Translations under genes and position numbers: made by a program | The notes under the pieces: model-generated | Told to the model about the DNA's origin: nothing | The model's database searches: none | What the model saw: the letters and a program-made list of their open reading frames with translations, nothing else | Source: Blasia pusilla | Taxonomy: Eukaryota > Marchantiophyta > Marchantiopsida > Blasiales | Reading direction: 5' to 3' | Assembly (NCBI GenBank): GCA_050084515.1 | Contig: CM114271.1 | Coordinates: forward strand, 558,001-622,000 | DNA length: 64,000 bases | In this document: positions 1 to 11,111 of the stretch, piece by piece | Numbering within the stretch: the first letter of the stretch is position 1 | Layout: each line of letters opens with the position of its first letter

Positions 1-1440
1 TGAGTGTCTTATCTTTTGTTTAGGAATGTATGGATGGTGACAACAATATATATTATGTAGCGATGTTCATACTCACATCATAACATATACCACATTTGAA
101 TCCTTTCATACTTGATTTTATTTAATATTGACCTTAGCTTAAGGGAAAATGGAAAAAAGATTTAAGTTATCTTTCAATTTCTTTTTGATGTTTTTTCACT
201 TTTTTTTGGGTAGTTCCCAATGTTTGGCATTTTTTATACAAATTAAGTGCTTGGATTTTTCCTTTTCTCCCTCCTATTTTATTATTTAACTTAAAATATA
301 CTCTCTCTTTTTAAATCCCATGTCTTCCTCCTATTCATTAAGATTTATCTTAAATTTTATTTTTAATATTTTTTTGAAAATCCCAAGTCTCCTTAATATT
401 CAAATTTTTTCTCATCTTCTAAAAAATTTGAGGAAATTTTTTTTTGAACTTTCAAGCGTGATTGGGAGGATAATTTAAACTTTATTTTGGAAGTAAAAAT
501 TTGGGTCAAAAGAATACATTTTCAAAATGATGAGAGGTAAGAAGGTTTTCTACTTTTAAATAAAGGGTTTTCAAATTAGATTTTCAATCGTCATAATTAT
601 TAAGTCAAAAATTATAGATATGATTATTTATATCAGATTATTGCATGTGAAACTCCTTCTTGGGACATGTTTCCAAGGGTTTCAAATTTGTTTCCCTAAC
701 TTATTTAATACCTAACAAACAAAGAACTACATTTGTTCTTTGTTTGTTAGGTATTAAATATCCAACTAAAAAAGTTTCAAGTCAAAATTCAGGATGTTAG
801 AAACATATTTATGAAAGTCCTTATCCAACCGAGAAAGTTTCATGTGACACTTACATTGCCAAAAATATTTCATAAAAGTAGACAATGAAATGTTTCTCCC
901 ATTGTAAGAACTTCATTGGATACTTTGAACTTTTTCATTTCCATCCACTCAATTGTATGGGCTCCAAATTACTAGTGTTATTTACTGATTCGTCTGATTT
1001 TCTTTCGAAATAAGACAACACTAGTATAGAAACCATGCTATGCAAGAAGACAAATAATCAGGTTGCCATATAAATTTTAAACAAAATTTTTGTAGCTCAT
1101 GTTACTGAAATATTCTTTTCCCATTGGCATATACTATATTAGAAAATAAAAAATCACCATCCCCTAATGATATAGATGACGCTCCATGTTTTTTCTTTTT
1201 TAAATGGCCTTATTTACCAGGTTCTTTCCGTACATAGTAATACTCCTTCGAATGAGAATACAAATTTCTGAAACACATGCTACGGATACGGATCATGTAA
1301 TTCCATTTGTTTAGACAAAACGAGTACTAAACAATCACTTTCGTTTGTATTTATTAGAGTAATAAAATAAATAAAACACTCACAATTTAAAAAATATTAT
1401 AAAATTTTGTCTCGAACATACGTGGCATAAGACGTTCACC
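1..1440. other. AT-rich intergenic DNA, no gene seen
   Basis: The stretch is strongly AT-rich with long T and A runs, and I recognise no protein domain or RNA gene in it. It holds a perfect hairpin (listed separately). Near 1176 there is a minus-strand sequence starting TCTATATCATTAGGGG preceded by A, which resembles the 5' end of a Helitron. It is probably old repeat DNA. Confidence 0.6.
702..760. repeat. Perfect 26-bp inverted repeat (hairpin)
   Basis: Bases 702-727 are the exact reverse complement of 735-760, with a 7-base loop (tacattt). No mismatch is present, in otherwise drifting AT-rich DNA. It could be a small foldback/MITE-type element or a hairpin RNA precursor; the sequence alone does not decide. 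Confidence 0.85.
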
Positions 1441-4052
1441 TCCACTAAGTTTACGCAATGCACGTGAGCAGTGAGTAGTCCATCACAGATTCTGGGCTGT
1501 ATCGGGGTGGGGATACACAAGCCTTGCGCGTAGGGGCGTGCCTAAACATCCGCCCTAGCTTCTCGCAGATTTCTAAGGGCAGTTGTCGATTCCAGGCGGG
1601 GGATGGTATCATGGTAATAGAGGGAATAGGAAGCCATAGTGGCGGGACTCTACCGGATCTGAAAGCCACGGAATACGAGCCGGAGCACAGAGAGGGAGCG
1701 GGCCACGGTCAGTGGAAACGAATCTGGTCGCACACAGGACGATCACGCGTGAGCCGCAGCATTCGGGTCGACGGTTGGCGATGGGAGGAACAAAAGGCCG
1801 ATGTATTCGTGTACGCAGATTTGGCTCGAAAATATGCCGCACATGAAGTGTTCTATGATTGGGGTAGACTAACCCGAACGCTCTAGTGGAAACGAATCCG
1901 GTGCAGGTTTGGAGGAACATGGTGGGCTCGAAAGTGGTCGGGTTCTACAGGGTGGAAAGTTTATCCGAGCGCGGTGTGGAGACGAATCGGGAGGAGGTTA
2001 GAGTCTCGCGAGGAACATGCTCGGCTCACACTGTCCAGCCGACTGTGTGATGGCAGATGTACTCATACCCGCGGAGCGTTGACGAGATAGTAGGGCCGCG
2101 CTGCAGTGGTACCTCTCAGTCGGTACATTCTACGTGTCGGGGCTGTGCAGCAACGGGTCACGGGGTTTAGACTAAGACGTGCCGAGGAACTAGCCTGACG
2201 AGTGGAAGATCTACCACGATTGTCATAAGGATCACGGTGATAAGCCATAGATTCGTTCTTTTACCTTCCCGACCGCAAAAGTGTGTTCACGGTCGTGGAA
2301 CCCTCAATCCACTCTCGTGCGGGTAGTGTGGCAGTTGCACTATCGTCGCTGCATTGTTTGGCAACAATGAATTGAGTCTGGGCACGGCACCAGCAGATCT
2401 AACAAAAGCCGCTCGTTCACCTCGAAACAACCCAAAAGGATAAGGGGACAATACCTGTCGAGTGTGCGCAGGTATGGGGTCTCTACAGTCAACTCCGGAG
2501 CAGAAAACGACGACGAATGACATGACCAGCAAGGTACGCTTCCCATGTACATAGACGGGAATTCACAATTGAAAACGGTTCATCCTAGTTTGAAATTGAA
2601 ACCTCTGTCCTGCATTTTGCAAATATGGGTGTCCGGACTCAGCAATTGAAAGCCCGAGGCTTCCGACATTAGGTCGAGGATACATCCTTTCATCGATTGC
2701 GTTTAGGGTTCAAAGTCCCCCCATTCAAGGGAGAGTCTGCACAGAAACGGGACGTGAGGCGTCCTCGAATTTTTCCGTACATTTGGGAAAATTGAGCTGC
2801 CACGCGGAGAATGCAATCCAATTCGCGAAAGATATGTGGTCTGAAGGAATCTTTTCATAAACCAAATTGATATGGGCCTAAGATCAAGTGGAGGGATATA
2901 ATAGCTAAGCCTCCACCGACGTCTCTATCTGGCAAATGCACGACAATCTACATACACATCACTGCCAACATTCAGCCGATTATCAAAATCCAATTGGAAC
3001 TACGGCCTCTTTTTAACTCCGGCAGACAGGTGTGCAGAACAAAGTACTGGGAACGCTAAGATCGAGTGTTGGAAGACCATCCATATGAAACAACACGCCC
3101 AAGTTGTACATAGCCTCAAAAGAAATTTAATCAAGCTGAGAATCCCTACTGAGGCACAGGGCCAATAAGGAGTGCCATATCCTCGCTTTAAAGGAGTGCC
3201 ATATCCTCGCTTTGCGAAGTACAGGCAGAGCTCCCACAATAAAGTGCCCTCAGAACCAGTTCACACACTAGACTACGGGTCAAGAGTCCAGGGGTTAACA
3301 AGTCCCCTCACGCATATTATCTCATGCGCGTATGAAAGTTAAATCGTTCTTCAAATGCACTTTGCACAGCTTGACGAAGTGATTTCACGACAAGACCACT
3401 GTTTGGCAGGAAAATTGACAGTACTTTACGTATATCACCTTCTCCTTTAATCCCTGGTAGCTAGTGGCCAGATCCTGTGCGTAGAATGCAAATCCACTCA
3501 GTTGAATGCCCATGCAGGCAGAGTGACAAAAGCCCGTCATAGTTGGTCATGAGAGCTGCGAAACTGCACAGAATAGTAGCACGGAATGACTCAGCGTACA
3601 GATTCCCCCCTATTTTGAGCCTCGAAAATGACATGCAAGGCAAGAAAACGACAGAGAACCACACCAACGGAGGCAGATGCATCTTTAAGGACAGATTTCA
3701 GCCAAAACTACGGAACTTCTCAAAAAACTTAAGTGTGCATAGATGTGTGCACACGAGGAGTCTTACAGAGGAGTGGTAAGACAGAAGAGTATTGAGATTA
3801 CTAACAAAGATTACATACTCAGGGCCACTACTCCCACTGGACAGATCGGGTCAGTTGCCTACACTAAGCTACGAATGATAGTGGCCGTCACCCCTCTCCC
3901 CCTTCCAAAATAAATGAGAACTTCTGTAGAAAATGATGTACCCCACGGGCTGCCCGCGGCTGGCAGCCAAGAACAATGCGTGTCATTACAAGGGTACTCT
4001 TGCGAAGGGCAACCTGCCCCTAAAGCTACAAAATGACTGCAGCCCAACCCCA
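1441..4052. other. GC-richer region downstream of the Alfin-like gene, no gene recognised
   Basis: Composition is visibly GC-richer than the AT-rich DNA to the left and resembles the flanks of the three host genes. It lies directly downstream (minus strand) of the Alfin-like stop codon, so its right end probably contains that gene's 3' UTR. The open frames in it are short and overlap each other on both strands, and none reads as a known domain. It could be an unrecognised non-coding transcript, a decayed gene, or the flank of a gene to the left. Confidence 0.4.
3167..3214. repeat. 24-bp tandem duplication
   Basis: Two head-to-tail 24-base copies (3167-3190 and 3191-3214, beginning aaggagtgccatatcctcgc) differ only in their last base. 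This is a recent local duplication in unannotated GC-richer DNA. Confidence 0.85.
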
Positions 4053-6604
4053 TTACGTACGGGCCCTTTTGTTGCTGCACGATGGACATTTGTAATGTTT
4101 AATATGCTCTGCTCTTGCCGGCGTAATCTTCACACATTTGCCGTGGAACCACTTCTCACAGCTATCACATCCTATCCAAAATTCGTCGGCTGTGTAGTTT
4201 CCTCCACAGCTTCCACAAAATGTATCCCCATGCTCTTCGTCATCCTCTTCCAAAGTCTCCTCTTCCTCTTTAGGAGGGGGTGGAAGAGGCTTTGAAGGCT
4301 TGGCCTGCACTGGAGCTTCTCGCTGCTGGGACAGACAACATACACGTGGTCAAGAAGAAGGGTAAGTATTTAGAGGTTTACCCATTCTTTCTGTGAAGAC
4401 CGGAATTCCGGTGTACAATAAATTTCTGGCAGTAGAATTGGAAAACCTTTGGAGGACCTGGGAAGAAGCACTTTCATACTGATGAATTATTGGAAACGAT
4501 GTAGTCCGCTGTACGAGGAATTGTGACAACGAAGTACAGCTGACAATCCACTCATTATGCACTTGAACAACTTAGATCCAACAGAGAAAAAATCGTTACA
4601 GTGACCAACCATAACAGACTATTACCACGACCAACAAACAGGCACCCGTGAGCAAACTCTTAAAGATTCTCAGAGGTAGAATTTGAGATCCGCAATTTCC
4701 CACATGACAGACGCATATTCGGGTAAACGATTTTCCAGCTCCAATTCACATTGCATCTGGAGTACGGGGAGCTCACCACTTTGGAGCCAGTGGACTTCGC
4801 CTTGTTACCACCTCCAGTGTTATTGACGCTCGTCTTCTCTTTCACTGGCTTCTTTCCAGTGACTACGTCAAATACTGTTGGCAGCTCATTGATCATATTA
4901 AAGAGTCGTTTCCTGAAAGGTCGATCGAATATGATTTCAGCATAAGTAAACTACGAAATACTTGGAGGACATGCAAACAACTCAATTTGACACTCCAAGG
5001 AAATTCCGATGCTATCAAAATCTACATGACCCAAATGAGTATTCTTCCGACCATAGAGGAGCCCAATCATTTACGAAAACGTGGAGGTCAGCCAGGTCAT
5101 GTTTCAACGGCAACGTCCAAAATGAGAAAAGTATCATCTCGGAGGATGAGACGCCGTAACTTCCTCTCCATCCAGGTTTATCTCGGAATCACGATGTGAA
5201 GGATACAAATGCGGATAGAACTTAAGACTGTGAGACTGTCAAAAAGCTGATCAAGGTGTATACTGACATTCCATGCGGCTTCAAGTACTTCGAAGAAGGA
5301 AACTGGATCTCACATCTGACTACTATACAAAAATGGCACTAGTTTGTCGGCGAGTAGAATGCGACCAGCCTCCCAAACTAGTCGGACGATTAAGCATCTA
5401 CATACCCGAAACAAGGACTAATCCATCTATAACTGCTCGGTTCAGTTCAGTTTGCGTTGCCTTCTCGATGGCAGTGACCAAATTTGGAAAGAGTGCCAGG
5501 ACCAAAGTTGGTCGCAGTGCACCCATGTATCCGCAAAAAGGGGGAAGGCGGACCTTCATTTGTGCAGGAGTTAACACAACAACATTTGGATTTAGGCTGT
5601 ACAAAAAGTTCCATTTCTGGTTCTCGGCGAGGTTAGCTAACGGCGTCGTATTCGCATAAAAGGAGCTCATCAAGGTTGTGCGCCAAGGCGTAGGCACGAG
5701 CCGATGCTGACCTTTCATTCTTATCAAGCCGGGCACCGTAAAAATAAGAGACGGCAAGAAGCCAAGCATCACTGTGGACGGCCACTAGTGATAGCCAATC
5801 CTTCCGCAACATGCCATCTCTCGCAAAGTTGATCCCAAGTGCGGGCTCTGGGAGCTCCGGAGGAACCTCTTCCGAGGGCAAGTTAACTTCCCAACCTTCA
5901 TCCGGAAAGCCGTAGAGACACAGATTCTCTTTCTCTGCACAAAGATGTCACATTATACGTCGGTCACGACCAAAGAAGATACCGTGGGAGCTAAGCAACA
6001 TTCTGGCAACGGAAGAGTCGCTCGAAAGGACTCCTCCCGGAAACCTAAACATGACAACACGAAGAAAATTTCCAACTACAAAAACTAGTGAAATCGGATG
6101 CCAACCTGGATCGCACTGGAGGAAGAATTCCTCCACATCTGCACAGAACCGAAGCCAAGGTAGATATCAGTTTCCAGCGAACAATTGTCGGACAGAGACC
6201 ACAACTGACAGCCTCACGGACGACTCCCACACTCAACGCCAGACCACCTCCAAGGCCTCGAGACAATCAGCCCGAGACCTTTAAATTCTCGCCGCAGTTG
6301 AAGTCGCCTCGACGGTTGGACGGCGCAGTGGTACATGAGAAACGAAGCCTTCATCAATTGGTAGGAACGCAGATCAGCGAAAAAGAGAGCGTCGAAGCGA
6401 CTAGTACTTAATGCCTAGGGGAGAACGATCAAGAATAACTCCTGGGAGAGAGTTGCAGGCACGAGGTAAGAAGCAAAACGAGGCGCCTCCGTTTCAACAC
6501 TTACCGGAAGTCAAGGCCTTGAGCATTCCTGCCCGCCGACCTTTGAAATCCTTGAAGACTTCTTCGACAGAACGAGGGTCAGTGGACATCGACCCTCCCT
6601 CCAT
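4053..6604 (-). CDS. AL: Alfin-like PHD-finger protein (complete, five coding exons)
   Basis: Coding exons on the minus strand are 6505-6604, 6106-6138, 5712-5934, 4777-4912 and 4053-4325; all junctions are GT-AG and phases agree, giving 765 nt and 254 residues. The ATG at 6604 follows an in-frame TGA. Residues 1 to about 140 form the plant-specific Alfin N-terminal domain ([52 protein letters not shown]). A basic/proline/acidic linker follows, then a PHD finger with zinc ligands C201, C204, C217, C220, H225, C228, C244 and C247. In this family the PHD finger reads H3K4 methylation in the nucleus and the N-terminal domain binds partner proteins; that is known of relatives, not shown here. Length is normal for the family. 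Two oddities are a 33-nt second exon and a loop after FYGAR that is slightly shorter than in the family forms I know. The gene looks functional. Confidence 0.95.
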
Positions 6605-8230
6605 TGCACCAAGAGCCTCTCAGACCACGCTTACAAAGAAAGTTAGCCCGGAAAACCCTCCGAACTCCTATCCACTAGAGAGCAACCTACACAGTCTTCA
6701 AGATAGGCGCCACAAACTCAGTCGAGAAAAAGTTGCAAGAGCAGGGGGAAGAGATATTGTTAACAAGACTCCATGTCACACTAGAGCTTCCCAGCGGGCG
6801 GCTACGCATCTTGGAAACTCTTCTGCTCTACCCCACCGTTGTCTGCTAATCTAATCCTCAGATCAGAGACCCAAGCGACAGTCACTCACCCTCGCCCCGT
6901 CTTTTAAAAGTCGACACGGCAAAAACTCCGCACAAGAAGAAAGTGGGCAAAACGCTCGAACCTACCAAAAACGAGGCTGCCTACTATCGATGTGTCCACT
7001 CTCCCTCACCCTCTCCCCCTCCCTCTCTCGCTCTCTCCGTTTACCACTCTCCCTCCGAAACCCCAAACCAAACACCGTAGGCAGCCGAGCAGTATAAGTC
7101 CGTCTGGAGAGGATAAAGAGCGCTGCAGATGCAGTCGCTCACGAACGCGGGAGAAAGCGGAACAAAGCCCAGCGACCTGGATGTGACGAGAAGCGTGCGA
7201 GGAAGCAGGCCGCAGAGGGAGGCAGAAACGCGCAAGGCAGCAAATCGACCTCTTGTTCGCCCTCTTCCTCTATTCGGGCTGGCTTCCTTCCTTCCTTCCT
7301 TCCTTGACTCTCTCTCTCCCTCTCTCTCTCAATGTCGCTGGCTGGCTGGTTGCGGCAACGAAACAAACGAGCACAAGGTTAGGCATGAGGCCAGCCCCGG
7401 GCTTGGCTTCGGTCTGGGCTTCTGCAGCACGCAAGCAGAGACGGAGGCAGAACAGGACGGAAACCCCCACAGCATTATGTATGTACATGTCATGTAGATC
7501 CATATTATGATGATCATGCATATCCATTGTGTAGTCGTATCGCGGGCAGGCATGGATGGAATCAGGGATTGAAGGAAGGAATTACCTCGCCCGCATGGAC
7601 TGTGGCTGCCTGCCCACCTTCCCGGTCATGGTAACTGGTGAAGCTCATTCCGCACCTGGCTGGCCTGACCTGGCTCGTCCGTGTCCAGGCAATTGCGGGT
7701 CGGCGGGCCTGAAGCCGGTGAACATCGCGGCTCCGCGCGACGCAAAGTGATGTAGTAGTGGAGTGTGCCGGCGGAGGATGTACGGACCGGGAAACAACGC
7801 CGGGAACTGCGGTTCGGAACTGTCCTCCGGGTTGACGATATATATGTGATTACAGCGACCTGCGGCATTGATTCGATTGCGCTTTTACCGTCCGCAAAGA
7901 CCGAGAACTCAGGATGCCGTCCAGTAATACCGAAGATTAACTAACACCGCTGGATCAGCATCGAGCGGCACAGGACGGATCCCGATCCAACCCGACCCGA
8001 CCCGTCCCGATCCGTAACACCCTCACCTGCGAAAACCCGATTCGCCCAACTCGGCCCTCCCGAACCCAGCGGCCCAACGCCGTTAGGTTACTTGGACGTA
8101 CTTCAACCATGGTAGTTTGTCCGTTTCTAGCCGTTCCGCCCGGAGCCACTTTCAGATCTTTCCTTTCACTTCGAGGACACCTCTCTCTCACTGCACAGTA
8201 CAAACAACCTATATAAGAAAAATAAAGAAT
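6605..8230 (-). promoter_or_regulatory. Probable 5' leader and promoter region of the Alfin-like gene
   Basis: The DNA upstream of the Alfin-like ATG is GC-richer and low-complexity. It holds CT runs (about 7000-7040 and 7309-7331), a CTTC run (7288-7305) and CCGAC-type repeats near 7985-8015. A sequence reading tatatagg on the minus strand at 8209-8216 is followed by a GA-rich stretch, as expected for a TATA box and start of a plant leader. If that is the promoter, the leader is long and probably spliced. I cannot place a 5' UTR intron, so this is a weak inference. Confidence 0.3.
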
Positions 8231-10140
8231 TCGTGACGTGTAGCCGTCAGATCTTCATATCGACGTTGCGGACTCCCCTCCTGAGTTTTTCGAAAGTCTT
8301 AACTGCGTCGAGATGTGCCAGGCTTACATAAGCAATACGTTTCCTGCCCGCTACCATACAAAACAGAACGACGACAGAAACTCCAAAGGCCCACGACTTT
8401 TACGTAACTTGTTTTCGTTGCCGGTGAGGTTAATGTGTTTACTACGGTTACGGTACCATATACCCTTTCGGTTATGTGTTATCCCGTCGTGCTATCGTCC
8501 AAAACCCGGTGCCTCTCAGGACATTCCCCCAAGCGAGAACCTTTTTCCGATTTTTACCATTTTTGAATTGGAAGACCTTTTTCCAACACCTGACTACATT
8601 TAATGTCCACAATAAAATTATTTGTTTCTACGCCTACGGAAATTGCATGCGTTTGAATTTTCTGACACTGTGATTCATGACGAGTAATTTATTTTTCGCA
8701 AATAACGAAATCCATATTAAATTAGGAAATTCCTCTCCGAAATGCCTATTCCCGGCCATCGTCCCATACAAACAAACCATAGTCATCGCGAACTAGTTGC
8801 GATTATAGGATATTTATGCGCACTTTTTAACTGCTGCCCGACGCACTTCAGCCGGGAACCTGTGACACCGCAGCTGCGTATATGGGAAAGCGAATATGGG
8901 AAATTTGCCAGCGATATGGGACTAGTTGAGAGGGTAGAATAATGTGTATGGAGTGACCGTAAGGGCCACTCAAAGCTGCCCCTTGGCCAATTTTACGGCC
9001 CAAGGAGAAATTGCAATAATGGCATGGCCACGTATTGAGCTCAGATCTGCACTTTTTAAAACAATCTTTTCTGTAAAATCTATATGTTTAAGAATATATT
9101 CCTTTAGCCATTGGCTACGGTGAATCTAACCTTACGGGGTACCTCTCTAAGTACCCCTTTTAGATATACGATTGTTTTTTAACCTTCATTTAAAAGAACA
9201 TGGTTGGTTATCGTGATTATTTCTATGTCATTCTTCCAAAATATAGGAAAAATTACTACAAATTTTGATGTTTTCAAAAGAAAAACAAATATTTGGACAG
9301 CCTCAACATGTCTTCTTGGATATCATATGCAACACTATTGAATAATTTGGCACATACAAGACCCCACACTTGGAATTCCAACAACGTGGATAGCATATTG
9401 GTACACCAGTTAGGATCCATGAGGGGACCGTCACGGTCCACTCCATGGTCCCTAAAGCTCGTTAAATGAATGCCCCCCTCCCCCTAGCCCTCCATGTATC
9501 CCTTGCCACGACACGTGGTGAATTCTCCCGTGTCGCAATCAGAAAAACGCTCCTCTGTTAATAGTATAGATTATTAATCAATTGTGAGGTTGAAGGGAGA
9601 CATATTTTGAATGCAATAAATATGAGTACTTATCTAATGGAACCCGGTAAATTATGGGCATTGCTTCAATGGTAGGAAGACCAATTTCAAAGAGAACTTG
9701 CAATCCAACTTCATGAGGATGAATCTAGCAAGAGAGTGGATCGACCTATAGAGATCCCATCTACAATGACATACATAGATTGGTTGGTCTGAGAGGATTG
9801 TATGTGCAAGGGTGAGATACCTCGCACACATTTTGGGCTAAAGAAAGAGTTGCTCATCAACCAATTACCTTATAAAAGTATGAGTACATGCCATTACTTT
9901 GATATTGGAAATATGGAGGCATCCAATCAGTCTATGCATTTTTTTACAATTTGATGTTTCTTTTGATATGAGATTGTGGTTTGATTGAAAACTGTTTAGG
10001 GCATGTTGATCCAACACCTAGAGGATATGGTTACACAAAAACAAACAAGTCCATCCCTATGAAGGACATAGATGGACAAGTTTGGACATGCCCGCGGACA
10101 TGAATTGCAAGAGGATGGTGAGAACGTTGATGATGATGAC
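8231..10140. other. Intergenic repeat-like DNA
   Basis: No coding gene is recognised. A short hairpin (ggggtac / gtacccc at 9136-9142 and 9151-9157) is present. At 9570, reading on the minus strand, the sequence begins TCTATACTATTAACAGAGG and is preceded by A, which looks like a Helitron 5' terminus; I could not find a convincing matching 3' end. The part from 9571 to 10140 is AT-rich, without recognisable coding, up to the start of the chromovirus LTR. Confidence 0.4.
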
Positions 10141-10478
10141 TGTAACCATCCTTTGTTAGTCATAGTTAAGTTAGAATCTATGACATGAAACGCATAAATG
10201 GGAAAGAATCAACCAAAAAGAGAAAAGACAAGATACATGAGATAAAGATGAGAGTGGGGCCATAGGTTGGTGAAAAGGGAGATAATGATGAGGTTGGGAC
10301 ATTAGACTCCAAAGGAGATTCTCTCATGCTATGAGAGTAGGACATGTGGCATAAGGATAGGTAGAGCTTATTTGTCTTCATTGTACCTATCTCTAAGTAT
10401 ATAAAGGAAGAGGAGAGGCCTTGAGGGCATTCTACCTTTGAGCAACTCTAGAGTGGTTCCGTGAGCAGGAGAGTTACA
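10141..10478 (+). repeat. Chromovirus 5' LTR
   Basis: The 338-bp direct repeat starts TGTAACCATCC and ends GAGAGTTACA. A TATA box (tatataaa, 10398-10405) lies about 75 bases before the LTR end and would drive the element's transcript. The partner is at 15148-15486. Confidence 0.95.
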
Positions 10479-10479
10479 A

Positions 10480-10491
10480 TGGTATTAGAGT
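10480..10491 (+). other. Primer-binding site, initiator tRNA-Met type, with two C-to-T changes
   Basis: The sequence tggtattagagt lies one base after the 5' LTR. The usual initiator-Met primer site in plant LTR elements reads TGGTATCAGAGC. The two differences are both C-to-T, as expected from deamination of methylated cytosine. Confidence 0.8.
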
Positions 10492-10629
10492 TAGGTTGTT
10501 CTTCCAACGAGAGTGGATTACCCCTCTTGGAAGGATGACTAAGTAATGATATATTTTTTAGTGTAGATAGGTTGTTAGAGGCTGGCAGTGGCTATAGAAC
10601 TGCAAGTAGAGTAAGGGAGAAGGGCTGTT

Positions 10630-11073
10630 TTGCAGGTAATGGATGGAGGGGGAGCGAGAGTGGCTCCTAATTTCCCGTTTCTTAATCCGTTCACCATCAA
10701 ACTCTTATATGTAGATAGACACTGGTTCACGAGATACCTCGTATATCACTTTGGTGAAGTTTTCATGACGCAAGTGATGGAGTCTCGCTATCCGGTGATC
10801 CTCCCTATTGTTACATATGATCGTGTGTGGGATTTCACTATTTTATATATTTTTTTAGAGGAGATATGGGGAATAGATCTGAATAGGCCCCCACAAGTGT
10901 TTTTTAACACTCGATGTATAGTCCATGTGGTTTGTCAACCTAAGATAGCATATAGAGAGTTTATGGTGAGGAAGTTTGGCCAAGAGTATTATAATGAAGT
11001 CATTGCGTCAACACTGCCTTTTGTAGTCCCTATTGTGCGAAATTGGCAGGTGTATATCTTGATCTTATATTAG
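10630..11073 (+). CDS. Open frame upstream of gag in the chromovirus, unknown function
   Basis: This 147-residue open frame lies between the primer site and gag, in a different frame from gag. I do not recognise a family. It has an apparent two-fold internal pattern: YLVYHFGEVFMTQVMES...YPVILPIV and, about 65 residues later, FMVRKFGQEYYNEVIAS...LPFVVPIV, each followed by a short aromatic/aliphatic tail. It is uninterrupted although gag and pol are broken. It may be an accessory element gene, an N-terminal gag extension lost by frameshift, or a chance frame in an AT-rich leader. Confidence 0.45.
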   Translation: MQVMDGGGARVAPNFPFLNPFTIKLLYVDRHWFTRYLVYHFGEVFMTQVMESRYPVILPIVTYDRVWDFTILYIFLEEIWGIDLNRPPQVFFNTRCIVHVVCQPKIAYREFMVRKFGQEYYNEVIASTLPFVVPIVRNWQVYILILY

Positions 11074-11111
11074 AGTGATAGTAAAGGGTCAGGGGGAAAG
11101 TCGGAGCGATC

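Noticed and set aside
1524-1886. 120-residue plus-strand open frame in GC-richer DNA
   Set aside because: No motif of any family I know, and opposite-strand frames of similar size overlap it.
8900-9000. Possible Helitron 3' end (ctag plus hairpin) for the 5' end at 9570
   Set aside because: The hairpin lies about 28 bases from the CTAG, too far for the usual structure, so I did not pair the ends.
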